Source of the DNA: Sinobacterium caligoides | GTDB lineage: Bacteria > Pseudomonadota > Gammaproteobacteria > Pseudomonadales > Sinobacteriaceae | Reading direction: 5' to 3' | Length of the DNA: 64,000 bases | Assembly (NCBI RefSeq): GCF_003752585.1 | Contig: NZ_RKHR01000005.1 | Coordinates: 406,947 to 470,946, forward strand | In this document: positions 17,173 to 26,415 of the stretch, piece after piece | Layout of the letters: each line of letters starts with the position of its first letter | Numbering within the stretch: the first letter of the stretch is position 1 | Translations under genes and position numbers: made by a program | The notes under the pieces: generated by a model | The model's input: only the letters and a program-made list of their open reading frames with translations | What the model was told of the DNA's origin: nothing | Databases searched by the model: none

Positions 17173-18279
17173 ATGAGTGGAGAGTTAGCCCCCCGACCGC
17201 CGCGTTTAATGGCCGTAGATCTCGGCCGCGGCCTCGCCGTTTTTTTGATGATATTAGTCCACACGCTCTGGATGTATGCCGATCAAGCAACACAATCTGC
17301 ATCGTGGCTTGGCCACGTTATTCACTTCATTGGTAAAGGTACCCCCGCATTTCTACTCTGCATGGGTATCTCTATGCTGACATCACAGCAACAATCAGCG
17401 CTTGCCACCCTGCGCAAAGGATTACTGATTTTGTGCTTCGGCTACTTGATGAATGGTTTAAAGTTTCTCGTCCCCATCGCGCTTGGCATCATGCCCGAAA
17501 ACTTCATACAGGCCTATGGCTGGGCCCACCCCCTCAACGCCAGTCAATGGCGCTATTTATTACTCACCGGCGATATCCTGCAAATGGCCGGGCTATCGCT
17601 GATTCTGCTCGCCGCTGTTCGACAGTATTTGCATAACAAATACACCGTGCTAGTCGTTGCCTTGGCCATTCTAGCCATCTCCCGTGAACTCAGTGGTTAC
17701 ACCCCTCAAATCGCCGGCCTCGATTATCTTGCGAAACTATTTTTCAGTAATAGCTTTCATGTCTACTTCCCGCTCTTTCCGTGGATGAGTTTCATCTTAT
17801 TCGGCATGTTCATCGGCATGCTTATACGCGATAACAACTGGAACTATTGTACCATTTTCAACCGTCTGCCGGTCCCAGCGCTCGCTTGCATCTGTATCGG
17901 TGGCAGCCTCTGTTACTGGCGGTTCGACTATCACTTCGGTAACTTCTTTCACCTTGGCCCCGGCGGTGTCATCTACCTGTTAGGCATCAACTTCGCGCTG
18001 ATGTGGCTGATCCATAAAGTCACTGAATCCGGTGTCAACAACCGAGCCGTCGACTTCCTCAACTTCTGCAGTCAACGAGTAACCTCAATGTACGTCATTC
18101 AATGGACGCTGATCTGCTGGGGTATGAGCGTCATCGGTTTCCAGTCACTATCACTGATGCAGACCCTTGCCATCATGCCAGTTATCGTCGTTTTAACCGT
18201 CCTAGTTCAACAGAGCAAAGACTATTTGGTCAATTCTCTGCAACAACTATCGAGTCAAAAAACGTCACTAAAACATTAG
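17173..18279 (+). CDS. Membrane acyltransferase-like protein (DUF1624/HGSNAT type) at the end of the siderophore operon
   Basis: A 368-residue protein with about ten membrane helices. It begins with RPPRLMAVDLGRGLAVFLMI, the start pattern of the HGSNAT/DUF1624 acyltransferase group (R-x-x-x-x-D-x-x-R-G), followed by LVHTLWMY with a conserved His. Related eukaryotic enzymes move acetyl groups across a membrane onto amines; bacterial ones are largely uncharacterised. It follows the DfoC-like gene by 63 bases on the same strand, past a hairpin. It could modify the siderophore, for example by acylating a free terminal amine, or act in export; both ideas are inference. AAGGAA nine bases before the ATG supports the start. 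Its stop overlaps the convergent GNAT gene. Confidence 0.7.
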   Translation: MSGELAPRPPRLMAVDLGRGLAVFLMILVHTLWMYADQATQSASWLGHVIHFIGKGTPAFLLCMGISMLTSQQQSALATLRKGLLILCFGYLMNGLKFLVPIALGIMPENFIQAYGWAHPLNASQWRYLLLTGDILQMAGLSLILLAAVRQYLHNKYTVLVVALAILAISRELSGYTPQIAGLDYLAKLFFSNSFHVYFPLFPWMSFILFGMFIGMLIRDNNWNYCTIFNRLPVPALACICIGGSLCYWRFDYHFGNFFHLGPGGVIYLLGINFALMWLIHKVTESGVNNRAVDFLNFCSQRVTSMYVIQWTLICWGMSVIGFQSLSLMQTLAIMPVIVVLTVLVQQSKDYLVNSLQQLSSQKTSLKH

Positions 18280-18779
18280 TGTAAGTATTTGCGATAGTCG
18301 CTTTCTAATAGTCCCCCCGCCGCGATTATTTTTCGGCGGCTATCACGACGAATTGTTACCGCATCATAAATCTCATTTTCTTTTGCTCTATTCTCTAAAG
18401 TCAAAACAAAGACCGGATCGCTACGCTTTCGGTGTAAATAAGACTTCGCCGCTCTCATCAACTCTCCTGCATGACCAGCGCCAACCCATTTTAACTGTAA
18501 ATAAAGTGCAACAACCTCTCCTACGGATTCGCTATTGTCGTGAAATCGAACATAAACAAAACCTGTAATATTATTGTCGACTGTCGAGACAATCAGCTTA
18601 CCCGGGGGCCCTAAAGCCTTCTCCCAAGCAATAACTCGAGCTTCTAAATCCAGCCCTAGCAAGATATCTTCATCAATAATGCTTTGATGGGCGTGGCACC
18701 AAGAGTCAATACGCTGCTTGGCAATAGCTAAACAATCTTCGCTTGCTGCTTCCCTTACTTTGACTGCTAATTTATTCAT
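18276..18779 (-). CDS. GNAT family N-acetyltransferase
   Basis: About 167 residues with the GNAT fold pattern: VREAASEDCLAIAKQRIDSW at the N-terminus, a central beta region LIVSTVDNNITGFVYV, and the acetyl-CoA loop region VVALYLQLKWVGAGHAGELM (about 90-109), where the usual Q/R-x-x-G-x-G/A appears as K-W-V-G-A-G-H-A-G. The substrate is not evident. ATG at 18779 is seven bases after GGAG; the adjacent ATG at 18782 is also possible. The gene ends inside the last four bases of the convergent membrane acyltransferase gene. No functional link to the siderophore operon is shown. Confidence 0.75.
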   Translation of the reverse strand: MNKLAVKVREAASEDCLAIAKQRIDSWCHAHQSIIDEDILLGLDLEARVIAWEKALGPPGKLIVSTVDNNITGFVYVRFHDNSESVGEVVALYLQLKWVGAGHAGELMRAAKSYLHRKRSDPVFVLTLENRAKENEIYDAVTIRRDSRRKIIAAGGLLESDYRKYLH

Positions 18780-19486
18780 CATCTATCTCCAAAATAACAC
18801 TTGCAAACGATCAACGCGTTTATCGAGCCGACCACCACATGACCACATGACCACATTCTTTTACCACCGGTGTCTTTATAGAACAAGTGGACGCAGATCA
18901 CCGCTAAACTCCATAAAATGTAATAGCTGAACACATTGGGCCGACACTTTAAAGTTTAGCGCAAAACAAAAATAAAATTAAAAACCCGAAGAATCATTGA
19001 TAAAAGACCATATTCCGAGTTAAAAAAACGCACTAATCCTCGCTAACACTGTTTAAATCATTCAAATCTTACTGTTCATTTTCTAAATATTACTTTTCGT
19101 TAGTGTTCGCGAAAGGTGATGGCGTTCAACGTTTGGTTATATTATGATCTTGCACATAAAGTTTGGGGCGACAACATCGGCAAATAAAAATTTCCGTCTG
19201 ATCTGCCACAAACTATTTATTGGTTAAATAGTAACTTTGACTAACAATTAGCACGACTATTTCAACTCTTAGCAGTCTCTAATAGCTTTGATTAATAAAG
19301 ACTCTACTACCCGCAACAAAAAATACGATAACAATAATTTTTTACTAGGAAAAAATATTTTTCGACCTTCACATCATCTCTGACAGGATAGTTATCTAGT
19401 CAGTTCAACTCGTTTACATCGACTTCCCTAATTCTCAATTCTTATCGCTGAGCGTTTCACCGTATAACCTAACAAGGTATCATTTA
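18780..19486. other. Intergenic region upstream of the FadL gene
   Basis: About 700 AT-rich bases without a convincing gene. An eight-base unit CCACATGA is repeated three times at 18835-18858 (the last imperfect). The promoter of the FadL/lipase pair should be in the right-hand part, but I cannot pick one with confidence. Confidence 0.5.
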
Positions 19487-20770
19487 ATGTCTCTTAAGAT
19501 GAAAGCACTCCCGTTCGCCATCACGGCCGCGACCGTCTCCCTCAGCTCCTACGGCGCTGGTTTTCAAGTTTCAGAACAGTCTGCGTCCGGTTTGGGGCGG
19601 GCCTTTGCCGGTGAGGCTGCCGTGGCAGATAATGCTGCTGTAATTGCAAGAAATCCCGCGGCAATGACGCGTTTTAAACGTGCCGAGGTGTCCGGTGCCA
19701 TTACCGTCATCGATGCCGATATCGACGTTGATTCCACCGATGGCAACGGTCGCCACCAGACCGCCCACGATATAGCCCCGACTCAGGCCGTGCCTGCCGC
19801 CTATTTTGTACAGCCAATCAATGACAAGTTAGCATTTGGCCTAGGGCTGTTTTCCAACTACGGTGTCACCAGCGACTATGACGAGAGCTTTGCACCCGGT
19901 ACCGCTGCCGGCAAAACCTCGCTTATCACCTTGAACCTAAACCCCAGCCTTGCTTATAAGGTCAACGACCAACTCAGTGTCGGTGGTGGTATCAGCCTCG
20001 TCTATGCCGATGCCGAGCTCATTCGTCGCTATGGTGCCGATGCCAACTGGTTTCCCACACACCCCGCCCCCAGCGACAAAACGATTGAACTTGCTGGCGA
20101 TACTTACAGCTGGGGGTGGAATGTTGGTGGTTTGTACGAGTTCGATGAGAATAATCGTTTTGGCTTAAGCTATCGTGCACAAGTTGATCTCAACTTCGAA
20201 GGTGACTTTACCGATTACACCGGTCAGGTCGTTCCCGGCTTACCTAGTCCCGGCGGTCAAAAAGTCGATGGCGAGCTCGACATTGTCTTACCCGCCACCG
20301 CCGAGTTCTCAGGCTTCCACCAGCTGAACGACCGTGTCTCTGTGCAATACAGCATTCTCTGGACCGACTGGAGCGCCTTTAAAGAAATTAAGGCAACCTC
20401 TTCTGACTGCAGCTACCACGGCCAGAGTGGTGTCTGTCTCGCCAAGGATGAAGACTTCGAAGACAGCATGCGCTACGCAGTCGGAGCCAGCTACTTGCTC
20501 AACCCTCAGTGGACACTGCGCGCCGGCCTCGCCTATGACGAAAAAGGCGGCCAACCGACGCTGAGCATTCCTGATTCCAATCGTTACTGGTACACCGCCG
20601 GCGCCACTTACCACTACAGCGACAGCCTTTCCTTCGATGCCGGCCTTGCCTATGTCCAGAGCGAGGAAGCCTCGTTCACCGAAGGCGGCACCTTGTTGGA
20701 TGACGACTACGCACTTAAGTCAAACGGCGATGCCTACCTCGCTTCACTGCAGGTTAACTACAAGCTCTAA
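19487..20770 (+). CDS. fadL: FadL-family outer-membrane long-chain fatty acid transporter
   Basis: A 427-residue outer-membrane beta-barrel. After a signal peptide ending at SLSSYG-AGFQ, the mature N-terminus AGFQVSEQSASGLGRAFAGEAA is the FadL hatch signature, and NPAAMTRF follows as in FadL proteins. The C-terminus SLQVNYKL ends in a hydrophobic residue, as outer-membrane barrels do. It would pass long-chain fatty acids or other hydrophobic compounds across the outer membrane. The next gene, 56 bases downstream on the same strand, encodes a VolA-like surface lipase, so the two probably liberate and import fatty acids together, as known for VolA and its FadL in Vibrio cholerae. Confidence 0.9.
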   Translation: MSLKMKALPFAITAATVSLSSYGAGFQVSEQSASGLGRAFAGEAAVADNAAVIARNPAAMTRFKRAEVSGAITVIDADIDVDSTDGNGRHQTAHDIAPTQAVPAAYFVQPINDKLAFGLGLFSNYGVTSDYDESFAPGTAAGKTSLITLNLNPSLAYKVNDQLSVGGGISLVYADAELIRRYGADANWFPTHPAPSDKTIELAGDTYSWGWNVGGLYEFDENNRFGLSYRAQVDLNFEGDFTDYTGQVVPGLPSPGGQKVDGELDIVLPATAEFSGFHQLNDRVSVQYSILWTDWSAFKEIKATSSDCSYHGQSGVCLAKDEDFEDSMRYAVGASYLLNPQWTLRAGLAYDEKGGQPTLSIPDSNRYWYTAGATYHYSDSLSFDAGLAYVQSEEASFTEGGTLLDDDYALKSNGDAYLASLQVNYKL

Positions 20771-20826
20771 CTCTAAGACGGGGCGAGATGCTCTCCCCCT
20801 CAACCCATCTTTGACAGGTATATCAC

Positions 20827-23310
20827 ATGAAAAAACGTTTAATCACGCTGCTCGTTAGCACTGCCATTACTCTCGTCGGCTGTGGCGGCGGTGGTGGCGG
20901 CACCTCCGGTGACGACACCGTCCCCAAGCGCCCCGAAACACAAATTAAATTCGATCTGTTCGCTGCCAATAAAGTACTGGTTACCCCATCGTTCATCGCC
21001 ATGGATCAGAGTGATGGCACCCTCGCCGCCGATGGTTTTAATGGCAGCGCTGACTACAGCACTAACATCAACGATCCCGCAGTTGCCATCGGCAAGATGG
21101 ATGGCTGGGGGCTCAGCGTACCGATCGACATTGCCTTTGAAGGGAAAGACTTAGACCCCGCCAGCGCTTCAGCCGGTTTCGTGATCATTGAAGCCTTTAA
21201 CCCCACAACGGGCGTCGCTGGTACGACCAGAGTACTCGAGGAAGGCCGCGATTACGCTGTATCTACCGTGGGTAAGAAGCTATTGGTGAATTTCTTAATG
21301 CCGCTACAACCGGCCAGCAACTATATGTTCGCTGTGACCGACCAACTGAAAGACGTCAACGGCAAGGCTGTCGGTGCCTCCGTTTCTTACGAGAAGCTCA
21401 AGTCGAACGACAACGCGCCAAACGAAGAGTTTGCCGCCATTCAAAAAGTCACTCATGCTGTCGAACAAACCATCAGCCAGGCGAGCGGCACCAACAGCAA
21501 AGACATCATCTTCTCCACCTGGTTCGAGACCGAATCTGCGGGCAACAGCCTACACGCTGTCAAAGTCGCCACCTACCGCACGATACAGGCAAAGCTTAGC
21601 GGCCAAGACGTCGCCGGCATTTGGGGAGTAGAGGATAACGCCAACATTACCGTCGAAGATCTCTTCGAGATCACCGAGCCCACAAAACAAAATCCTACGG
21701 ATATAGTTTCCCCGGGTACTAAGCCTGATCAAATCGCCTTGCTTCCAACTCTATATGCTGCCACTCAAGTCGAGATATATAAGGGAACAGTCACCCTCCC
21801 CTATTTTCTCGATAACCCATCGGACGCCGGCACCAGCCCCGACGGCCAACTCGACCACCCTTGGCAGAGCGCCACACCGAGCCTGCGCAAAATCGCCATC
21901 GCCCTAGCCCAGGGTGACGATAACGCCGCCGCCATCCAGCAGCAGCTTATCGGCTACGGCATCTCCGAGAGTGAGATGGCTCAGTTATTGAGCAACCCTG
22001 CGGCACAGGCCTCCGTGCTCGCCAAACTTACTGGCAAGACTCTGACCCTCGCCGACGGCAGCACCCCCCTCGATAGCGAACGCCTCGTGACCCGCTACAG
22101 CCCGATGCCCCAGCTGAGGTCGACACAACAAGTAAGCTACCTTCTATGGATGCCGTCGACGACTAACAGCCTCTGCCCGGCAGGTAGCACCGTGCCTGTT
22201 AACCTAATTATTCACGGTTTCGGCCGCTTTAGCTCGGATGCCGTCATGTATGGTTTGCAAACCATTAACAGTGGTGCAGTTATTCCGCCCGCCGGCAACT
22301 GCCAGGCTATCTTAGCCATCGACCTACCCAAACACAGTAGCCGCCATGCCGCCGGCATTGATCCTACTGACGACAAACAAGTCATGTACTCTTACCTGTC
22401 CCTCGACTCACTGCTAGTCAGCCGCGACAACCTCCGCCAGTCGGCCATTGATCAGGTCAGCCTGCGCGCCGCGGTCGGCCTCGCTCTTTCCGATAGCCGC
22501 CTGCACCCTGACGGTTCACCGCTGAGCCGGCTGACGCTGCAACAACAGGATGATGCTACGACGCCAGGCGTCGGTATCGTTGGCGTCTCACTCGGGGGCA
22601 TTACCGGCATCAACTATGTGGCTGCCGCCGACCGCCCGATCAACAGTGACGACCTCGCCGGCGACACCGTCGAGGGCGACCTCGCCAATAGCTTGTTCCA
22701 GGTTTCCCGCGCCCACTTCGATGTCCCTGGTGGCGGTATCGTACCCCTGCTCCTCAACTCTCCAGAGCTCGGTGACATCGTTGTCGAAGGCTTACTGGCC
22801 AGCGAGGGTTATACGGCATTCGAGGCGACGAATTGTACTGGCATAGCAACGGATATATGCCATCGTGTCTTCTTCCAGGCCTTCGGCTATGCGGCACAGA
22901 CCATGCTGGACGGTACCGACCCGGTAAACCATATCAGCGAGATCACCACCCCAAGCCTACTTACGATGGTACAAAACGATCAGGTCGTACCCAACGATAC
23001 CCTTGTGGCTGATAGCTACCTACCCTCGGCGCTCGGTGGCACGCTGCCTTTACTCAAAGCTGGCAACTATACACAACTGACCGGTAGCGAGGGTGCCGCC
23101 TTCACACCAGAGGGCCCGCATATCGCACTAGCAGGCCTCTATGACAATACCGTACACACGACATACCACGGGGATCTAATGGCTCCTGTATTTAAAGAGG
23201 ATGGTTCAATAAACGAGGTCGTCATCTCCAAGCTAGTGCTTTCAACACACTGGTTAACAGAGGGTAAGATCGACGTAGATGGGCAATTCCTTTACCAAGT
23301 GGAGCAGTAA
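20827..23310 (+). CDS. VolA/Pla-1/cef family lipase, outer-membrane lipoprotein
   Basis: An 827-residue protein with a lipoprotein signal (MKKRLITLLVSTAITLVGCG; lipobox LVGC) followed by a poly-Gly linker, so it is probably lipid-anchored at the outer membrane and may be surface exposed. An N-terminal ~300-residue region precedes an alpha/beta hydrolase part with NLIIHGFGRFSSDA (oxyanion region) and the nucleophile elbow GVSLGGITG (about 587-595). The length and two-part plan match VolA, a surface lysophospholipase of Vibrio, and the Pla-1/cef extracellular lipases. The preceding fadL gene supports a role in scavenging fatty acids from exogenous phospholipids. A strong hairpin follows the stop. 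Confidence 0.87.
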   Translation: MKKRLITLLVSTAITLVGCGGGGGGTSGDDTVPKRPETQIKFDLFAANKVLVTPSFIAMDQSDGTLAADGFNGSADYSTNINDPAVAIGKMDGWGLSVPIDIAFEGKDLDPASASAGFVIIEAFNPTTGVAGTTRVLEEGRDYAVSTVGKKLLVNFLMPLQPASNYMFAVTDQLKDVNGKAVGASVSYEKLKSNDNAPNEEFAAIQKVTHAVEQTISQASGTNSKDIIFSTWFETESAGNSLHAVKVATYRTIQAKLSGQDVAGIWGVEDNANITVEDLFEITEPTKQNPTDIVSPGTKPDQIALLPTLYAATQVEIYKGTVTLPYFLDNPSDAGTSPDGQLDHPWQSATPSLRKIAIALAQGDDNAAAIQQQLIGYGISESEMAQLLSNPAAQASVLAKLTGKTLTLADGSTPLDSERLVTRYSPMPQLRSTQQVSYLLWMPSTTNSLCPAGSTVPVNLIIHGFGRFSSDAVMYGLQTINSGAVIPPAGNCQAILAIDLPKHSSRHAAGIDPTDDKQVMYSYLSLDSLLVSRDNLRQSAIDQVSLRAAVGLALSDSRLHPDGSPLSRLTLQQQDDATTPGVGIVGVSLGGITGINYVAAADRPINSDDLAGDTVEGDLANSLFQVSRAHFDVPGGGIVPLLLNSPELGDIVVEGLLASEGYTAFEATNCTGIATDICHRVFFQAFGYAAQTMLDGTDPVNHISEITTPSLLTMVQNDQVVPNDTLVADSYLPSALGGTLPLLKAGNYTQLTGSEGAAFTPEGPHIALAGLYDNTVHTTYHGDLMAPVFKEDGSINEVVISKLVLSTHWLTEGKIDVDGQFLYQVEQ

Positions 23311-23318
23311 GAGACGAG

Positions 23319-23343
23319 CAGTGGCGGCGTTGCGCCGCCACTG
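23319..23343 (+). terminator. Terminator after the lipase gene
   Basis: An 11-base perfect GC-rich stem CAGTGGCGGCG/CGCCGCCACTG with a three-base loop starts nine bases after the lipase stop and is followed by TTAACTT. The U tract is weak, but the stem is very stable. Confidence 0.7.
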
Positions 23344-23379
23344 TTAACTTCACTCTATCTCTATAATCAGGCTAAGTGC

Positions 23380-23655
23380 TTATGAGCACGCCTTCATTTT
23401 GATCTCTTTCAACTTGTCCCAAGACGCCTGTGGGCAGTTCGCCGGCTTATCAGTCGTCGGCATGCAGTACTCACTAAAGCTACCCATATTCTCGGTCGAC
23501 AAGCAGTCTTTCCAGTTCGGAATCTGCAGGTACTCTGGCGGTAATCCGCCTTCACCACCGATTAGCTCAGCTGCTTTTTCTTTATGATCTAGGCCATTAC
23601 AACCTGCTAGAGCGATGGCTGACAAACCCAGTAGTAAACAACCTAGTTTTTTCAC
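23380..23655 (-). CDS. Small lipoprotein of unknown function
   Basis: A 91-residue protein with a clear lipoprotein signal (MKKLGCLLLGLSAIALAGCN; lipobox LAGC at about 16-19). The mature part, about 72 residues, holds four cysteines (DCLSTE, EYCMP, NCPQ and the terminal ACS), which may form disulfides in the periplasm. I do not recognise a family. It is convergent with the lipase gene. The 195 bases upstream to the HNH gene have no further gene. Confidence 0.75.
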   Translation of the reverse strand: MKKLGCLLLGLSAIALAGCNGLDHKEKAAELIGGEGGLPPEYLQIPNWKDCLSTENMGSFSEYCMPTTDKPANCPQASWDKLKEIKMKACS

Positions 23656-23850
23656 GTGTTCTTCTCCTATGTCTCAATCATTAAACGGCAACAACATTAT
23701 TTACCGCGCTATTAAATATAATTAACGCCACGCAAATAACAAACAGAACCGTACTCTTTTCAACAATAGCGCGACCACCATCAAGAAATGGTCAATTATC
23801 AATAGGCTAAGAGTGTCGACTGCGGCACATTTTAAGGCCGCAGGCTTCGG

Positions 23851-24219
23851 CTAGTTGTTGTTCATTTTCGCCTTTAAGTCGGCAAAGGGGTTATAGGTCG
23901 CCGCCTTCACCTCCTTATCGACCGTACTACCGTAGCGAACCAGGTTCTCAAACTTGGTATGCTCTTCGTCGTGACAATAAATGCAAAGCAACTCCCAGTT
24001 GCTGCCATCACTGGGGTTGTTGTCGTGATTGTGGTCAACATGGTGAACGGTCAATTCAGAGAGGTTCTTGCGGTCAAACTCCCGCGTACATCGGCCACAA
24101 ACCCACGGGTAGAGCTTTAACGCCTGCTCACGATAGCCCTTGGCACGTTTGTTGTTGTATTCGATTTGCGCGGCACGGACCTGATCAAAGGAGGTCGACG
24201 ACGGTTTTTGCGGGCTCAT
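23851..24219 (-). CDS. HNH nuclease, YajD type
   Basis: About 122 residues. Two CxxC pairs (CGRC and CIYC) flank the HNH core TVHHVDHNHDNNPSDGSNWELL, giving the zinc-stabilised beta-beta-alpha metal fold of the HNH/YajD family. The activity on DNA is inferred from the motif; cellular YajD-like proteins have no firmly known role. The start at 24219 (MSPQKPSST) gives the family's usual size; the frame is open to 24294 but that extension looks like non-protein sequence. It lies 88 bases downstream of the epimerase gene on the same strand and may be the last gene of that run. Confidence 0.8.
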   Translation of the reverse strand: MSPQKPSSTSFDQVRAAQIEYNNKRAKGYREQALKLYPWVCGRCTREFDRKNLSELTVHHVDHNHDNNPSDGSNWELLCIYCHDEEHTKFENLVRYGSTVDKEVKAATYNPFADLKAKMNNN

Positions 24220-24307
24220 AACGGCTGTCTCATCGCTGAAGAAATTGCCCTTATCATACAGGTCGCGCAAGGGAAAACAGAGCCACATGAGCACTCAAAG
24301 GAGAAAA

Positions 24308-25276
24308 TCATTCAGCCGGCTGAGTCAACAGGGCCGTTAACGCACTACCAAGGTCGCGATAGAGGAACAGAAAGCCTGCCGCCTCGAGCTTCTGTGGCAC
24401 GACGCGCTGTCCGGTCAGCAACACCTCCTCGGCCAGCTCACCCACGGCTAGTTTCAGTAACCAGCCCGGCATCCGACAGCGCAGAAGAATACGGTAGTGC
24501 TCAGCCATCAACTCTGTTAATTGCGCATTGGTCACCGGCAACGGCGCGGTACCATTAAAACAGCCGTGACACGCCGGCTTCGTCATCAAGAACAGTAGCA
24601 TCGATACGATATCATCACGATGCACCCAGGAAACCCACTGCTTGCCATCGCCAATCTGCGCCGCCACCCCCTTGGTAAACGGCTGCTTTAACTCCTGCAG
24701 CGGACCACCGCCCTCCCCCAGCACCATGCCAATCCTCAGGATACAGACTCGCACGCCTTCCTCTTCGATGCGCTGCGCCGCACGCTCCCAGACAGCACAG
24801 AGCCCATGTGAATAGCCCTCAACAACCGCCCCCTCTTCAGTGAGCACCTCATCACCGTGAGGGCCGTAAAAACCAATTGCCGAGGCGTTGATCCATACTT
24901 CCGGCTTTTTCTGCAGGCGCTGTACTAGCTGCTGCAGCTGCTCCGTCACCTGCAGTCGGCTCGCGATAAACTGCGCCTTACGCTGTTTATTCCAGCGATG
25001 TGCCGCGAGCGACTCCCCCGCCAAGTTAATCACTACATCAACCGCAAAGTCATCGCCCAATGAGGACAGGTCGGTGACATAGCACAGCGATGAGGCCGCC
25101 TCTCCCTGCACTCGTTTGGCGCTGCGCGTCAACACCGTCACCCGGTGCCCCAGCGCGACGAGCACAGGCACGAGCCTCGAGCCAATAAAGCCGGTGCCAC
25201 CGCTGAGCAGAATATTTTTTCTATCGCCGCGATAGCGTTCAAAACATGACACGGAAAGCGCTTCAACCTGCAACAT
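24308..25276 (-). CDS. TIGR01777-family NAD(P)-dependent epimerase/dehydratase
   Basis: A 322-residue extended short-chain dehydrogenase-like protein. The Rossmann motif LLSGGTGFIGSRLV is at about 23-36; VINLAGESLAAHRWN (about 84-98) and NASAIGFYGPHGDEVLTE (about 129-146) are the signatures of the YfcH/SulA-like TIGR01777 group. In this family the usual catalytic Tyr-x-x-x-Lys is not conserved in the standard place, and the reaction is unknown. Genes for DUF4166 and DCC proteins upstream on the same strand suggest a shared task, since SDR-DUF4166 pairings also occur as fusions elsewhere. The 20 residues before the Rossmann strand suggest the true start could lie further in. Confidence 0.85.
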   Translation of the reverse strand: MLQVEALSVSCFERYRGDRKNILLSGGTGFIGSRLVPVLVALGHRVTVLTRSAKRVQGEAASSLCYVTDLSSLGDDFAVDVVINLAGESLAAHRWNKQRKAQFIASRLQVTEQLQQLVQRLQKKPEVWINASAIGFYGPHGDEVLTEEGAVVEGYSHGLCAVWERAAQRIEEEGVRVCILRIGMVLGEGGGPLQELKQPFTKGVAAQIGDGKQWVSWVHRDDIVSMLLFLMTKPACHGCFNGTAPLPVTNAQLTELMAEHYRILLRCRMPGWLLKLAVGELAEEVLLTGQRVVPQKLEAAGFLFLYRDLGSALTALLTQPAE

Positions 25277-25386
25277 GGCGACAGTTTCACTCCTTAAAAT
25301 GTTATAAATTAATCTCTAAAAAAACCTCTAAAACAGTCCATTAAAGAACCTCTAAAACAATCTTTCACGCAAAAAAATCATCGCCC

Positions 25387-25821
25387 TCAATCAATAAAGC
25401 GCTGTCGCAGCGACTCGTCAGCCAGCCAACATTGCGCTCTCCGCCCCGCAATACGATAGCGGTTGCGAGCCACCAAAGTGTAGAGCGCATCTCTAATACT
25501 GGCCGGGAGAGATAAACCTAAAGACAGCAACGGCCAACCTCCCGACAGCTGCCGCACCACCTGCAAGAAAGCAGTCGATCGCAGGTGAACGGTTCCATCC
25601 TGAATATAGACCATTGTCTCAATAGACTGCATCGGTAGCCCACATTCCGCCAACAGTAATTTACCCACCGCCGATTGTACCGAGCAGAAATAAAAGCGCT
25701 GCCCTCGGTCGCGAGCGATAACAAACTGCACCCAGCCCGAGCATAAGTGACAGACCCCATCAAAGAGGATGATCTGAGGGTAGCGACACATCAGCTGTTC
25801 TGCAGAATATGATGACTTCAC
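25387..25821 (-). CDS. DCC family thiol-disulfide oxidoreductase-like protein (DUF393)
   Basis: A 144-residue protein with the DxxCxxC signature as FDGVCHLCSGWVQFV (about 20-34), which defines the DCC (YuxK) family of thioredoxin-like proteins. The two cysteines could form a redox-active pair; the physiological substrate is unknown. Its first four bases overlap the stop of the DUF4166 gene (ATGA), so the two are translationally coupled. It is part of the minus-strand run headed by the GbsR/MarR-like regulator. Confidence 0.85.
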   Translation of the reverse strand: MKSSYSAEQLMCRYPQIILFDGVCHLCSGWVQFVIARDRGQRFYFCSVQSAVGKLLLAECGLPMQSIETMVYIQDGTVHLRSTAFLQVVRQLSGGWPLLSLGLSLPASIRDALYTLVARNRYRIAGRRAQCWLADESLRQRFID

Positions 25822-26366
25822 TGAGTAACCTCCTCCGTCGTAGGCTCGCTGATCACGCGCAAGTTGCCGGAATAGCTCACGAGTAGACCAATAACAGGCA
25901 GCGAGACTGAGACATCGAAACGATAAAACCCTCCCTCCTCTCGCTCACGCGCCATCACTAACGGTGATAGTACGCGGGGGATCGGCACACCAAAGCAACT
26001 GACTTTCCTTAAGCGATAGAGCAGCACCTCGTTCTCCACCGACAGTCGCATCTGTAAGCGAAGCGGCCCCAGCTGCTCGACGAGGCATTCATCGCGCCGA
26101 TAAAATTTCGAGTTCATAACATGGTCATCAAACTGACGATTCCAACGCATTTTACCGGGTGAATGCTCCCCCTTGACCACAAGCAGACAACGCTCACGGG
26201 CCGGCGGCAAGCGCAGCAGATGACAAATCAACTGCGCAAAAAAGCCGCCACGCTCGACTTTGGCCTCCCCCCGAAGCAAGACACTCCCCTCATGTGCTCG
26301 ACGCACCACTGTTGGTAGCCGTTCAAATTGCTTCTTATCTAAACAACACGCTAATAGGCTATTCAT
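25818..26366 (-). CDS. DUF4166 domain protein
   Basis: About 182 residues. The sequence pattern (LPTVVRRAHEGSVLLRGEA near the start, HLLRLPPA, then WNRQFDDHVMNSKFYRRDECLVEQLGPLRL split over the middle) fits DUF4166, a domain of unknown function often found beside or fused to SDR dehydrogenases. No membrane segment or signal peptide. ATG at 26366 is six bases after AAGGGA; an ATG one codon and a GTG two codons upstream are also in frame. It ends in a four-base overlap with the DCC gene and starts 49 bases after the regulator gene, so the three form an operon. Confidence 0.75.
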   Translation of the reverse strand: MNSLLACCLDKKQFERLPTVVRRAHEGSVLLRGEAKVERGGFFAQLICHLLRLPPARERCLLVVKGEHSPGKMRWNRQFDDHVMNSKFYRRDECLVEQLGPLRLQMRLSVENEVLLYRLRKVSCFGVPIPRVLSPLVMAREREEGGFYRFDVSVSLPVIGLLVSYSGNLRVISEPTTEEVTQ

Positions 26367-26415
26367 CATCACTCCCTTACGATGACAGATTAACTCTCCG
26401 TAGTTCCGCTAAATA

